This document shows, piece after piece, positions 43,876-52,263 of a stretch of DNA of 64,000 bases. The stretch's first letter is position 1. The number at the start of each line of letters is the position of its first letter. A model generated the notes under the pieces. It saw only the letters and a list, made by a program, of their open reading frames with translations, was not told the DNA's origin and did not search any database. The DNA lies in NCBI RefSeq assembly GCF_000970455.1, contig NZ_LAJG01000024.1, positions 62,001 to 126,000 of the forward strand. The letters run 5' to 3'. Both the position numbers and the translations under genes were made by a program. Origin of the DNA: Devosia soli (GTDB taxonomy: Bacteria; Pseudomonadota; Alphaproteobacteria; Rhizobiales; Devosiaceae).

Positions 43876-44808
43876 TTATTGCTTCACGGCACCGGCGGTC
43901 AGGCCGGCGACGAGATAGCGCTGCAGGAACACGATCACGATCATGACCGGCAGGATTCCGACAAAAGAGGCCGCCATCAGCTCGTTCCAGATCACCTCCT
44001 GCTTGCCGAAGAAGGCGAAGAGCCCGATCGGCAGCGGCATGAATTCGGTCTTGGAGTTGAAGGTCAGCGCAAAGATGAACTGCTGCGCATAGGCGCCGAT
44101 AAAGGTCATGATGGCGACAACTACGATGCCCGGCATGGCGAGCGGCAGGATGACCCGGCGCAGCGTATAGAGCCGGCTCGCGCCATCTACCCAGGCGGCC
44201 TCATCGAGCTCGCGCGGAATGCGCATCATATAGGTGCGCAGAAGCCAGATGGACGACGGGATCAGAAAGGCTGCGCCCGGCACGATCATGGCGAAATAGG
44301 TATTAAGGAGGCCAAGGCTGCGCATGAGGCGGAAGAGCGGAATGAGAAGAACCGCGCCCGAGAACATGTTGACCGCAAGGAACATGCCGAGCAGCACGCC
44401 TGCCCCGGCAAAGTTGAAGCGGGCAAAGGCATAGGCAGCTGGCACGACGATTATGACGACAATCAGCGTCACCACCGAGGAAATGAAGAAGGAATTGAAG
44501 ATGTGCATGCCGAGCATGGGAACCGAGCTCCACATGTTCACATAGGCATCGAAGGACCACACCTTCGGGATGAAGCTATACGGCGTCGAAAAAAGCTGCG
44601 ACAGCGGCTTGAGTGAAACCAGGAACCCCTCGATGAACGGCGCGAGGACGAAGAACAGGAACAGCGCGATGCCGAGGTAGAGCCCTGCCACCTCGTACCA
44701 CTTGTAGCGGTCGATCATGGCCTTGGTGCTGCGCACGCGGGCCTTTGGCTTGACGACGGCAGGACTGTCGACGGCTGCGACTTCGGTGGTGCGAGCGACG
44801 TCGCTCAT
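43876..44808 (-). CDS. ABC sugar permease, MalG type
   Basis: 310 residues with six main membrane helices. The cytosolic EAA loop is ELDEAAWVDGASRLYTLRRVILPLAMPGI, which contacts the ATPase. It overlaps the other permease gene by 4 nt (ATGA). The N-terminal 40 residues are a soluble extension with many Arg, longer than in many MalG homologues. Confidence 0.94.
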   Translation of the reverse strand: MSDVARTTEVAAVDSPAVVKPKARVRSTKAMIDRYKWYEVAGLYLGIALFLFFVLAPFIEGFLVSLKPLSQLFSTPYSFIPKVWSFDAYVNMWSSVPMLGMHIFNSFFISSVVTLIVVIIVVPAAYAFARFNFAGAGVLLGMFLAVNMFSGAVLLIPLFRLMRSLGLLNTYFAMIVPGAAFLIPSSIWLLRTYMMRIPRELDEAAWVDGASRLYTLRRVILPLAMPGIVVVAIMTFIGAYAQQFIFALTFNSKTEFMPLPIGLFAFFGKQEVIWNELMAASFVGILPVMIVIVFLQRYLVAGLTAGAVKQ

Positions 44809-45692
44809 TTGGCTTCTCCCTGCGAGAGCTTCCGGACCGCCCGGAAATAAGCGAGGCAGAACAGCGAGACGAAGATGCAGATGACGACGGCGCGCGCGGC
44901 ACCTTCCCCATATTTGCGGCTGCCCATGGCGGTCTTGTAGGTGTCGATGATCATCGTGGTGGTCGAGCCCGACGGGCCGCCCTGAGTCAGGATCCAGATG
45001 ATATCGAAGGAATTGAACGTGGCGATGAGCGAGAGCAGGCTCATGGTGATGATCGCCGGCACCATCAAAGGCAACGTAATGCGGCGGAAGCGATAGCCAC
45101 GGCCAGCGCCATCGGTCCAGGCGGCCTCATAGAGATCCTTGGGGATCGACTGCATGGCGGCCAGGAAATAGATCGTAACCATGGGCACACCGATCCAGAC
45201 GTCGGTGATGATCGTCGCCCAGAAGGCGGTGTTGCCATAGGCGAGCCAGGCAACCGGGCCATTGACGATGCCGAAATTCTGCAGGAGGCCGGAAATCATG
45301 CCGAACTGGCCGTTATACATCCAGCCCCACATGAAGATGCCGATCGCCATGGGCACGATCCAGGGCGGCATTGTCAGGACGCGGAAGAGCGTCTGGCCGG
45401 GAATGGCGGCATTGAGGAGCACCGCGCCACACATGCCGATGATCATCTTGATCGAGACCGAGAAGAAGGTCCAGACGAAGGTGCGGATGATGACGTCGGT
45501 GAAATTGCCGGCGCCGAAGATGCGCAGGTAGTTGGCCCAGCCGACGAAGTCATAATCCTGGCGCAGCGAGGCGTTGGTAAAACTCAGGATGAACGTATCG
45601 AGCAGCGGATAGGCGACGATGGTGAGGATATAGATCAGTGCCGGAGCCAGCAGGGCAAAGGCGAAGAGGGTGGCGCTTCTGGTGCTGGTCAT
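44805..45692 (-). CDS. ABC sugar permease, MalF/UgpA type
   Basis: 295 residues with six predicted helices and the EAA loop YEAAWTDGAGRGYRFRRITLPLMVPAI. The ATG of MTSTRSATLFAF at 45692 is chosen; the longer frame overlaps the upstream oxidoreductase. It forms the heterodimeric channel with the MalG-type partner. Confidence 0.94.
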   Translation of the reverse strand: MTSTRSATLFAFALLAPALIYILTIVAYPLLDTFILSFTNASLRQDYDFVGWANYLRIFGAGNFTDVIIRTFVWTFFSVSIKMIIGMCGAVLLNAAIPGQTLFRVLTMPPWIVPMAIGIFMWGWMYNGQFGMISGLLQNFGIVNGPVAWLAYGNTAFWATIITDVWIGVPMVTIYFLAAMQSIPKDLYEAAWTDGAGRGYRFRRITLPLMVPAIITMSLLSLIATFNSFDIIWILTQGGPSGSTTTMIIDTYKTAMGSRKYGEGAARAVVICIFVSLFCLAYFRAVRKLSQGEAK

Positions 45693-45705
45693 CGGCTTTT
45701 CTCCC

Positions 45706-46860
45706 TCAGCTCGCTCGCCCGAGAGCAGCATCGAAACGCTGCCAGATGGGCGTCATGTCGACGACGGACTTGTTTCGCATTGCCTCATCCATCGAGAGGG
45801 CCAGAAGACCGGCCTCAAGCGCATCGACCACCGAGACCGGCAGCGGTGCGCCTTCGACAAGATGCTTGAGAATGTCTTCGGCCATCTGCTCGTCGGCACC
45901 ATAGTGAGCGGAAAGCGAACTGGCCTCATAGGTCTTGTCTTCCAGCCGATCCGAGGTGCGGCTGTCGGTGACCTTGAAATAATTGCGGACGAAATCGCCT
46001 TCGGCCATGCCCTTGGCACCGATCACGGCAAAGCGCCGGTAATCGTCAGGGGTATTGAGATTGGTATGGAAGGTCATTGCCGCGCCGTTCTCATACTGGA
46101 TGAGCGCGGTCTGGAAATCGATGATGTCGCCGTCGCTATCAAATACCTTGTCCGAGCCCATCCAGCCCGAAGGCTTGCGATGGTAGACTTCCATGTCGTT
46201 GATGCCGGAAACCTGCGGCGCATTGGCTGGCACGAAGCTGCGGCGACCGCCGAAGCTGGCGACATAGCGCGGGCGGCAGCCCATGACGCCATTATAAAGA
46301 TCGAGGTCGTGGCAGCACTTTTCGAGCATGAAGCTGCCCGAATACTTTCCATACCGCCGCCAGTCGCGCATGAAGAAGGCGCCGTGATAGGGCGGAATTG
46401 TTTCGGAAGCTTCGATCGAGGCGATATCGCCGAGCTTGCCTTCGGCCTGGGCCTTGCGCAGATCGACGTAAAGCGGCGCATAACGCAGAACGAGACCCAC
46501 CATAACATTGTCGGAGCCGTATTGGCCGATCAGCTCGGCGATCGCCATCGTGTCCTCGATCGAGGTCACCACCGGCTTTTCGGCAAAAATCTTCATGCCG
46601 CGCTCGAGGCCGATCCGGATATGCTCGAGGTGAAGATGATTGGGCGAGCCGACCATCAAGAGATCGAGATTGCCCTCATCGATCAGGGCCTCGAGGCTGT
46701 CATATTGCTTGCCGACGGCAACGCCATGTTCGGCTGCATAGGGCAGGCCCGCCGGGGCCGGATCGACATAGCCGACGATGTTGAAATCGCTTTTGGCGGC
46801 GGAGAAAACCCGCGCCAGATAAGCCAAGCGATAGCCAAGGCCGATAATGCCTACCCGCAT
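45706..46860 (-). CDS. Gfo/Idh/MocA family oxidoreductase
   Basis: 384 residues. The Rossmann start RVGIIGLGYRLAYLARVF, AEKPVV (the catalytic-Lys EKP motif) and the C-terminal substrate-binding domain with EKCCHDLDLYNGVMG place it in the family of NAD-dependent sugar oxidoreductases. It is the first gene of the amino-sugar operon and probably acts on the imported sugar or a derivative. Thirteen nt separate it from the permease gene. Confidence 0.9.
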   Translation of the reverse strand: MRVGIIGLGYRLAYLARVFSAAKSDFNIVGYVDPAPAGLPYAAEHGVAVGKQYDSLEALIDEGNLDLLMVGSPNHLHLEHIRIGLERGMKIFAEKPVVTSIEDTMAIAELIGQYGSDNVMVGLVLRYAPLYVDLRKAQAEGKLGDIASIEASETIPPYHGAFFMRDWRRYGKYSGSFMLEKCCHDLDLYNGVMGCRPRYVASFGGRRSFVPANAPQVSGINDMEVYHRKPSGWMGSDKVFDSDGDIIDFQTALIQYENGAAMTFHTNLNTPDDYRRFAVIGAKGMAEGDFVRNYFKVTDSRTSDRLEDKTYEASSLSAHYGADEQMAEDILKHLVEGAPLPVSVVDALEAGLLALSMDEAMRNKSVVDMTPIWQRFDAALGRAS

Positions 46861-46926
46861 ATTCCCTGTACCCTGTTTCCCGCCAATCTCTTCCGGATTG
46901 GTCGGTATTTCTGTAAACGATTTTCA

Positions 46927-46977
46927 AGACTAGGCGTGTTTATGAAGGAATGTCAACACAGATTCCCGCCATTGACA
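46927..46977. promoter_or_regulatory. Candidate promoter/operator for the amino-sugar operon
   Basis: Two outward-facing TTGACA hexamers (minus strand at 46956-46951, plus strand at 46972-46977) form an inverted repeat TGTCAA-N15-TTGACA. For the leftward operon, TTGACA, 18 nt and TAGTCT (46932-46927) form a sigma-70-like promoter, with the ATG 67 nt on. The symmetry may also be an operator, for example for RpiR. Confidence 0.4.
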
Positions 46978-46989
46978 ATACCAATTTAA

Positions 46990-47145
46990 GCCACTCTTCT
47001 TCATCGCTGCTTTCAGCAGCAGTTTGCTGCATTTCTGGGCGTTTTATATGCCTTTGTGCCGATCAATGATGTGGACAAAGTCAGCGCCAACATGCAGCAT
47101 GTCGCAATTGGTATCGTTGTGGCCTCTTTCATGCTTGGGCCTTGA
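46990..47145 (+). pseudogene. Possible remnant of a small membrane protein gene
   Basis: An open frame with no early start codon reads FAAFLGVLYAFVPIND then HVAIGIVVASFMLGP and a stop. Hydrophobic, plausible membrane composition and less GC-rich codons than its neighbours suggest a decayed gene, but it may be noise. Confidence 0.25.
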
Positions 47146-47219
47146 GATGACATGCCTGAAAATTTGATACAGACTATCGGCAGAGGCCTGCAACGGGCCA
47201 GCCGGACCATGAGAACTCT

Positions 47220-47708
47220 ATGACCTCGTCGCAGAATCCCTTCCCGAACGATCCCGACCGCTCCGCCATCTGGACTATGCTGGTGCCGCGCGACATCGCC
47301 GCCTATGTCGCTGCGGACTGGTCGATGGTCGAAAGCGATTTCGTTGCCGGCGACTTCATGGGGATCAATGGCAACAAGACCGATAATCCGGACGGCTGGA
47401 CCATCAGCTTTCCCACGCTCGAAGACTATCGCGACGAGTGGCTGCGCCAGGCACATGAGGGCCAGGCCCAGTCCTATGCCGAGGACGTCGAGGCCGGCAT
47501 CCACCGCGCCACGAGCCTCACGGAAATCGAGATCACCGGCGACCGGGCGATCGCGCACAAGACGTTCAACGGCGAGATCAAGCTCAGCAATGGCGGCGCA
47601 GATCGCCTCAACTGGCAAACGCTCTATTTTTGCCGCAAGGTCGAGGGGACGTGGAAGTTGACGGGGTTCGTGGGTTACCTTCCTTACCCCATGGGCAAGA
47701 CGGCTTAA
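47220..47708 (+). CDS. Hypothetical protein, possibly NTF2/SnoaL-like
   Basis: 162 residues beginning with ATG at 47220. Trp-, Asp- and Tyr-rich, with DWSMVESDFVAGDFMGINGN near the front and ITGDRAIAHKTFNGEIKL then LNWQTLYFCRKVEGTWKL near the end. The last part resembles the sheet of SnoaL/NTF2-like proteins (a polyketide-cyclase-like fold). I do not recognise a named family. It is not clearly co-transcribed with its neighbour; a repeat lies downstream. Confidence 0.6.
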   Translation: MTSSQNPFPNDPDRSAIWTMLVPRDIAAYVAADWSMVESDFVAGDFMGINGNKTDNPDGWTISFPTLEDYRDEWLRQAHEGQAQSYAEDVEAGIHRATSLTEIEITGDRAIAHKTFNGEIKLSNGGADRLNWQTLYFCRKVEGTWKLTGFVGYLPYPMGKTA

Positions 47709-47720
47709 GAAAAACGTGGT

Positions 47721-47795
47721 GTCATTCCCGCGAAACCGGGAACGCCAGTTTGCCTTCGGCCATCCCAACGGAGGTCCCCGCTTTCGCGGGGGACG
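47721..47795. repeat. Palindromic intergenic repeat, family B
   Basis: GTCATTCCCGCGAAACCGGG...CCCCGCTTTCGCGGGGGAC with an intervening 36 nt, related to 21236-21302 and 38225-38293. Confidence 0.8.
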
Positions 47796-47826
47796 GCACC
47801 GGAGGGGCAAAGCACGGAATTGGTCC

Positions 47827-49008
47827 ATGTCCATCCTCTCCCCGCAGCGCCTGACCATGCTGGTTTTCTTTCTCCAGCCTGTCGCTTTCGGTGCCTGGTT
47901 GCCGCGCATCCCAGAAATCCAGGCCGCTCTAGGCCTTGGTCCGGCGGCTCTGGCGCTGGCGCTGCTCGGCATGCCTTGCGGCACGCTGATCACCCTGCCC
48001 TTTGCCGGTCCGCTGGTGGCCAAGATCGGCGCGCGCGCCGCCATCATCTGGGGCTTTGTGTTCTATTCGGTCGCTGCGAGCCTGCCGGTGCTGGCCCCGC
48101 ATCCGATCCTTTTGTTCATCGCCCTGATGCTGGCCGGCTCCGCCATTTCCTTTGTCGAACTCGGGCTCAACGTTCAGGCCGACCTCGTCGAAAAATCGAG
48201 CGGCAAGATGATCATGAACACCTCCCATGGCTGCTGGTCGCTCGGCATCATGGTAGGCAGCCTCATTGGGTCGGGCTTTGCCGCCATCGGGGTCATCCCG
48301 CAGATCGCGGTGCCGCTCCTTGCATCCCTCGTCCTCCCGGTCGCCATCGCCGCCGGCCTTGCCCTGCCCAGGCTCAGTGACGCTCCAGTCGAGGGCCAAT
48401 CCCGAAAATCGGCATGGTCCCCTCCGAGCCCGGCCCTGATCGGCATCTGCCTTTTCGTTTTCGGAATCACCATGACCGAGGGCGCCATGGCTGACTGGTC
48501 GGCTATCTTCCTCCGCGATGCGCTTTCGGCCGAAGGCGGGCTCGTCGGGCTTGGCTATTCCTTCTTTGCATTCATGGTCGCGGCCGGCCGCTTTGGCGGC
48601 GACACGCTCAAGCGCAGCTTTGGTGCTGTCACCACTGCCCGCCTTTGCGGCACTCTCGCCGTCCTCGGCGGACTTTTTCTTTATTTTGCGCCTGGGGTCG
48701 AACTGGCGCTGATCGGCTTCGGCATCATCGGGGTCGGCGTTTCCGTCGGCTTCCCCCTCGCTGTGACCGCCGCTGCCGGCATCGGCGACCGTCCCGCCTC
48801 GGCCAATGTCGCCGTACTCTCCTTCGTGGCCCTCACCGGCTTTCTGATGGGCCCGCCGCTTATCGGTTTCGTCGCCGAACATTCCGGCATTCGCTTCGGC
48901 ATTGCCTGCGTCGTGCCGTTCCTGCTCTTGAGCCTCTCGCTCGCGGGACGGCTCGCCGGTCAAAACCCCACAGTGGCCAAACCTCAGTCCCCCGCCATTC
49001 GGGCATAG
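47827..49008 (+). CDS. MFS transporter (YbjJ-like)
   Basis: 393 residues with 12 hydrophobic segments, starting at the ATG of MSILSPQRLTMLVFFLQP. It contains GAWLPRIPEIQAALGLG, characteristic of the YbjJ/MFS group whose substrates are unclear, plus the A-like motif RFGGDTLKRSFG. Solute exporter or importer; the substrate is unknown. It is followed 65 nt on by the second M81 gene on the same strand. Confidence 0.85.
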   Translation: MSILSPQRLTMLVFFLQPVAFGAWLPRIPEIQAALGLGPAALALALLGMPCGTLITLPFAGPLVAKIGARAAIIWGFVFYSVAASLPVLAPHPILLFIALMLAGSAISFVELGLNVQADLVEKSSGKMIMNTSHGCWSLGIMVGSLIGSGFAAIGVIPQIAVPLLASLVLPVAIAAGLALPRLSDAPVEGQSRKSAWSPPSPALIGICLFVFGITMTEGAMADWSAIFLRDALSAEGGLVGLGYSFFAFMVAAGRFGGDTLKRSFGAVTTARLCGTLAVLGGLFLYFAPGVELALIGFGIIGVGVSVGFPLAVTAAAGIGDRPASANVAVLSFVALTGFLMGPPLIGFVAEHSGIRFGIACVVPFLLLSLSLAGRLAGQNPTVAKPQSPAIRA

Positions 49009-49073
49009 CCCTCATGGCCTTCTCACCTCAAATCGCTTCATTGGAGCGATTTGTCCTACGGAGTGGTTCGAAG

Positions 49074-50507
49074 ATGCGCATTGCCGTTGCTGGCCTGCAT
49101 ACCGAATGCAGCACCTACAATCCCGTCATCGCCCGCGAGGCCGATTTTCGCGTCTTGCGCGGCCCGAGCATGCTTAAGGACCAGTATTTTGACTTCCTGA
49201 CGCATTTCCCGGCCGAATTCGTCACCATTCTCCACGCCCGCGCCATTGCCGGCGGCCCCGTCGAACATGCGCTCTACCAAAAATGGAAAGCCGAAATCCT
49301 CGACGGTATCAGGGCCGCCATGCCGCTTGACGGCGTTTATCTTGCCATGCACGGCGCCATGTTCGTTCAAAACATGCTCGACGCCGAGGGCGACTTTATT
49401 GCCTCCGTCCGCGATCTCGTCGGCCCCGACGTATTGATCGCTGCCAGCTACGATCTCCATGGCAATGTCAGCCAGAAGATTGTCGATGGCCTCGACATCT
49501 TTTCGACCTATCGCACTGCGCCCCATATCGATGTGCCCGACACCATGCGGCGCGCGGTGACCATGCTGGTCCGCGCTCTACGCACCGGCGTCAGGCCCAA
49601 AGTCGCCTGGGCCCCTGTTCCCGTGCTGCTCCCCGGCGAACGCACCTCCACCCAGGACGAGCCGGCCAGGAGCTTTTATGCCCAGCTCCACGAGGTGGAA
49701 GAGCAGTCCGGCATCTGGGACGCCTCCTTCCAAGTCGGCTATGTCTGGGCCGACGAACCGCGTTCCACCGCCTGTGCCGTCATCACCGGCACCGACAAGG
49801 CGGCGATGGAAAAGGCTGCTACAAAACTCGCGCTAGACTATTGGGACGTGCGCGAACAATTCGTCTTCGGCATGGAAACCGGCTCCATCGACGAGTGCGT
49901 CGACCGCGCCATTGCCAGCAAGACCAGCCCGGTGGTGCTCGCCGAATCCGGCGACAACCCCACCGGCGGCGGCGTCGGGGACAGGGCCGAGGTTTTGGCA
50001 GCACTCATCGCCCGGGACGCACAAGGCGTGATCTTTGCCGGCATTGCAGACAAAGCCGCCACGGAGGCCGCCTATGCCGCCGGCGTTGGCGCGACCATTC
50101 CCCTCCATATCGGCGCGAGCCTCGACCCGTCCTCGACGCCGGTCGATACGACAGGCGAAGTGATCTTTCTTCTCGAGCACGACAATCCGCTCTTCCGCGA
50201 AGCGGTCGTCCGCATCGGTGGCATCGACCTGGTATTGACCGCTCGCCGTCGCCCCTTCCACAACATTGCGGACTTCACCAAGCTCGGCCTTGATCCACGC
50301 GCGGCAAAGATCGTGGCGGTGAAGTCGGGCTATCTCTCCCCAGAGCTTGGCCCCATCGCCAACCCCGGCATCATGGCCCTGTCGCCGGGCGTAGTAGACC
50401 AGTTCGTCGAACGCACCACCCGCAACCACACCCCGCGCCCGAGTTTCCCCTTCGACCGCAATTTTGCGTTCGTGCCGGGGGTTAAGTGGTCGGCGCTGGC
50501 CAAATAA
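49074..50507 (+). CDS. M81-family metallopeptidase (MlrC-like), copy 2
   Basis: 477 residues from an ATG with GGAG 11 nt upstream. It starts MRIAVAGLHTECSTYNPV and contains MHGAMFVQNMLDAEGDF, AASYDLHGNVS, and ESGDNPTGGGVGDRAEVLAAL, matching the features of copy 1 (36749) with clear sequence divergence. The C-terminal part ends in FAFVPGVKWSALAK. It is 65 nt after an MFS gene and 199 nt before a DeoR regulator. Substrate unknown. Confidence 0.88.
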   Translation: MRIAVAGLHTECSTYNPVIAREADFRVLRGPSMLKDQYFDFLTHFPAEFVTILHARAIAGGPVEHALYQKWKAEILDGIRAAMPLDGVYLAMHGAMFVQNMLDAEGDFIASVRDLVGPDVLIAASYDLHGNVSQKIVDGLDIFSTYRTAPHIDVPDTMRRAVTMLVRALRTGVRPKVAWAPVPVLLPGERTSTQDEPARSFYAQLHEVEEQSGIWDASFQVGYVWADEPRSTACAVITGTDKAAMEKAATKLALDYWDVREQFVFGMETGSIDECVDRAIASKTSPVVLAESGDNPTGGGVGDRAEVLAALIARDAQGVIFAGIADKAATEAAYAAGVGATIPLHIGASLDPSSTPVDTTGEVIFLLEHDNPLFREAVVRIGGIDLVLTARRRPFHNIADFTKLGLDPRAAKIVAVKSGYLSPELGPIANPGIMALSPGVVDQFVERTTRNHTPRPSFPFDRNFAFVPGVKWSALAK

Positions 50508-50520
50508 TCTGGCGCCTGCA

Positions 50521-50640
50521 TCACCCCATCCCAACCTCCCCCATCTAGGGGGAGGTGCAGGGCAGAGGTATTGAATAGATCGCGCCTCAAACGCGATGCG
50601 CCACCTCCCCCTTGATGGGGGGAGGCCGGCAGGACTTGGA
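50521..50640. repeat. Long imperfect palindromic repeat, family C
   Basis: TCACCCCATCCCAACC..., CCCATCTAGGGGGAGG, CTCAAACGCGAT and CTCCCCCTTGATGGGGGGAGG match 30282-30403. It lies between the M81 and DeoR genes. Confidence 0.8.
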
Positions 50641-50706
50641 ACCACGGACACCCTTCCATCGCGCCCCACTTTCGTTTACGCACAAACCGAAAGCGGCAGG
50701 CTCTTC

Positions 50707-51486
50707 ATGAATCCCCAGATGCGACAGGCCCAGATCGTCGAACTCGCCCGGCAAAAGGGCGGGGTCACGGTGGAACAGCTTGTCGAAGCTTTCGAGGTCA
50801 CCCCGCAGACCATCCGCAAGGATCTCAACATTCTTTGCGATCGCGGTGCGCTCAAGCGCACCCATGGCGGGGCAATTCACCCATCCGGCGTCGAAAACGT
50901 CGAATATGAAGCTCGCCGCCAGATCGCGACCGAGGAAAAGCAGGCGATCGGCCGCGCCGCTGCCGCGCTGATCCCCGACAATGCCTCGCTCTTTATCAAT
51001 ATCGGCACGACGACCGAAGCCGTTAGCCAGGCACTGAGCGAGCATCATGGCCTCATGGTCATCACCAACAATATCAATGTCGCCAATCGGCTGCGCACCG
51101 TGCCGAGCGTTGAAGTCGTCATTGCCGGCGGGGTCGTGCGCCCCTCCGATGGTGGCATCGTAGGCGAGGCGGCGGTCGATTTCATCCGCCAGTTCAAGGT
51201 CGATTTCGCCGTCATCGGCGTTTCGGCCATCGATCCGGATGGTGCGCTGCTCGATTTCGATTTTCGCGAGGTCAAGGTCGCCCAGGCGATCATCGCCAAT
51301 GCCCGGCATGTGATCCTGGTTTCGGACGCAACCAAGTTCTCACGCACGGCGCCGGTGCGCATCGGGCACCTGTCGCAGGCTCATACCTTCATCACCGACA
51401 GCTGCCCGCACGATTCGATCCGGCGGCTCTGCGACGAGGCCGATATCCGGCTGATCGAAACCAATTTCTCCCAACCACAGGACTGA
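50707..51486 (+). CDS. DeoR-family transcriptional regulator (GlpR-like)
   Basis: 259 residues from the ATG of MNPQMRQAQIVELARQKGG. The N-terminal HTH has VTVEQLVEAFEVTPQTIRKDL and the DeoR signature LKRTHGGA. The C-terminal sensor has IGTTTEAVSQAL, VVIAGGVVRPSDGGIVG and FAVIGVSAID, as in glycerol-3-phosphate-type DeoR proteins. It probably senses a sugar phosphate. The stop and the next gene start are only 2 nt apart. Confidence 0.93.
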   Translation: MNPQMRQAQIVELARQKGGVTVEQLVEAFEVTPQTIRKDLNILCDRGALKRTHGGAIHPSGVENVEYEARRQIATEEKQAIGRAAAALIPDNASLFINIGTTTEAVSQALSEHHGLMVITNNINVANRLRTVPSVEVVIAGGVVRPSDGGIVGEAAVDFIRQFKVDFAVIGVSAIDPDGALLDFDFREVKVAQAIIANARHVILVSDATKFSRTAPVRIGHLSQAHTFITDSCPHDSIRRLCDEADIRLIETNFSQPQD

Positions 51487-51488
51487 CC

Positions 51489-52232
51489 ATGACCTCCCCG
51501 CTCGATACACTCGCCAAGGCCCTGATTGCCGCCCATGACGGAGGTCCGGTCGTCGGCCCGGTGACTGATGCGGATGTGCCGGCGGACATGGACGCGGTCT
51601 ATGCGCTGCAGGATCGGATCATGGCTAATATCGGCCCTGTCGGCGGCTGGAAGATCCTTGCCGGAGGTGAAAGCACGCCGATCTGCGCGCCGATCCCCGC
51701 CAATCGCTTCTTCCCCAATGGTGCAACGCTCGACGCCAAGACCCATCGCTTCATCATCGCCGAAGTCGAAGTTGCCGTTCTCCTCGGCGCCGATCTCTTC
51801 GGCTCGCCCAATCGCTTCGAAGTCGAGGCGGCGATCGCTTCGGTCAATCCTGCGCTCGAAATGGTCGGCGACCCCTTTGCCGATCGCGATGGGACACCGC
51901 GCAACCTGCAGCTCGGTGATCTTCAGAGCAATGGCGCCGTGGTCGTCGGCCCGGCGCTTTCTGCCGACATCCGCGGCGCTCTCGCGACGCTGCCGGTATC
52001 CCTTACCTATGATGGCCAGGTGTCAAAGGCCGTCGACAAGGGCGCATCATGGGACGATATCATTGCTGCGCTCGTCTGGCTCGCGCCACATGCCGAAGCG
52101 CGCGGCCTGCCGCTCAAGGCCGGCCAGACGATCATCACCGGTGCCCGCGTCGCTATGCCCTTGGGCGAGGCCGAGCGTGTCGGCGGCCATTTCGGCGATT
52201 GGGGCCAGGTGACGGCGCACTGCACGCGCTAA
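51489..52232 (+). CDS. 2-keto-4-pentenoate hydratase-like protein
   Basis: 247 residues. It begins SPLDTLAKALIAAHDGG and contains FIIAEVEVAVLLGADL and ALEMVGDPFADRDG, then GQTIITGARVAMPLGEAERV. These match the hydratase/decarboxylase (MhpD-like) branch of the FAH superfamily; a Glu-Glu metal site lies around AEVEVA. The reaction would add water to an unsaturated keto acid. It is co-transcribed with the DeoR regulator. The substrate is unknown. Confidence 0.8.
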   Translation: MTSPLDTLAKALIAAHDGGPVVGPVTDADVPADMDAVYALQDRIMANIGPVGGWKILAGGESTPICAPIPANRFFPNGATLDAKTHRFIIAEVEVAVLLGADLFGSPNRFEVEAAIASVNPALEMVGDPFADRDGTPRNLQLGDLQSNGAVVVGPALSADIRGALATLPVSLTYDGQVSKAVDKGASWDDIIAALVWLAPHAEARGLPLKAGQTIITGARVAMPLGEAERVGGHFGDWGQVTAHCTR

Positions 52233-52238
52233 GAAAAA

Positions 52239-52260
52239 AGGCCCGCTTCGGCGGGCCTTC
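52239..52260. terminator. Bidirectional rho-independent terminator
   Basis: AAGGCCCGC-TTCG-GCGGGCCTT hairpin with flanking A tract. It separates the hydratase gene from the convergent chemotaxis operon, whose last stop is at 52264. Confidence 0.88.
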
Positions 52261-52263
52261 TTG

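Larger units (their letters stand above)
46861..47219. other. 359-nt intergenic region upstream of the amino-sugar operon
   Basis: Holds a divergent promoter-like palindrome (46951-46977), a lower-GC stretch and a 155-nt start-less open frame (46990-47145) that looks like a remnant membrane peptide. No confident gene is present. Confidence 0.6.

Noticed and set aside
47013-48047. A 344-codon minus-strand open frame
   Set aside because: It crosses the 47220 gene, a palindromic repeat and the MFS start on the opposite strand; composition is not protein-like.
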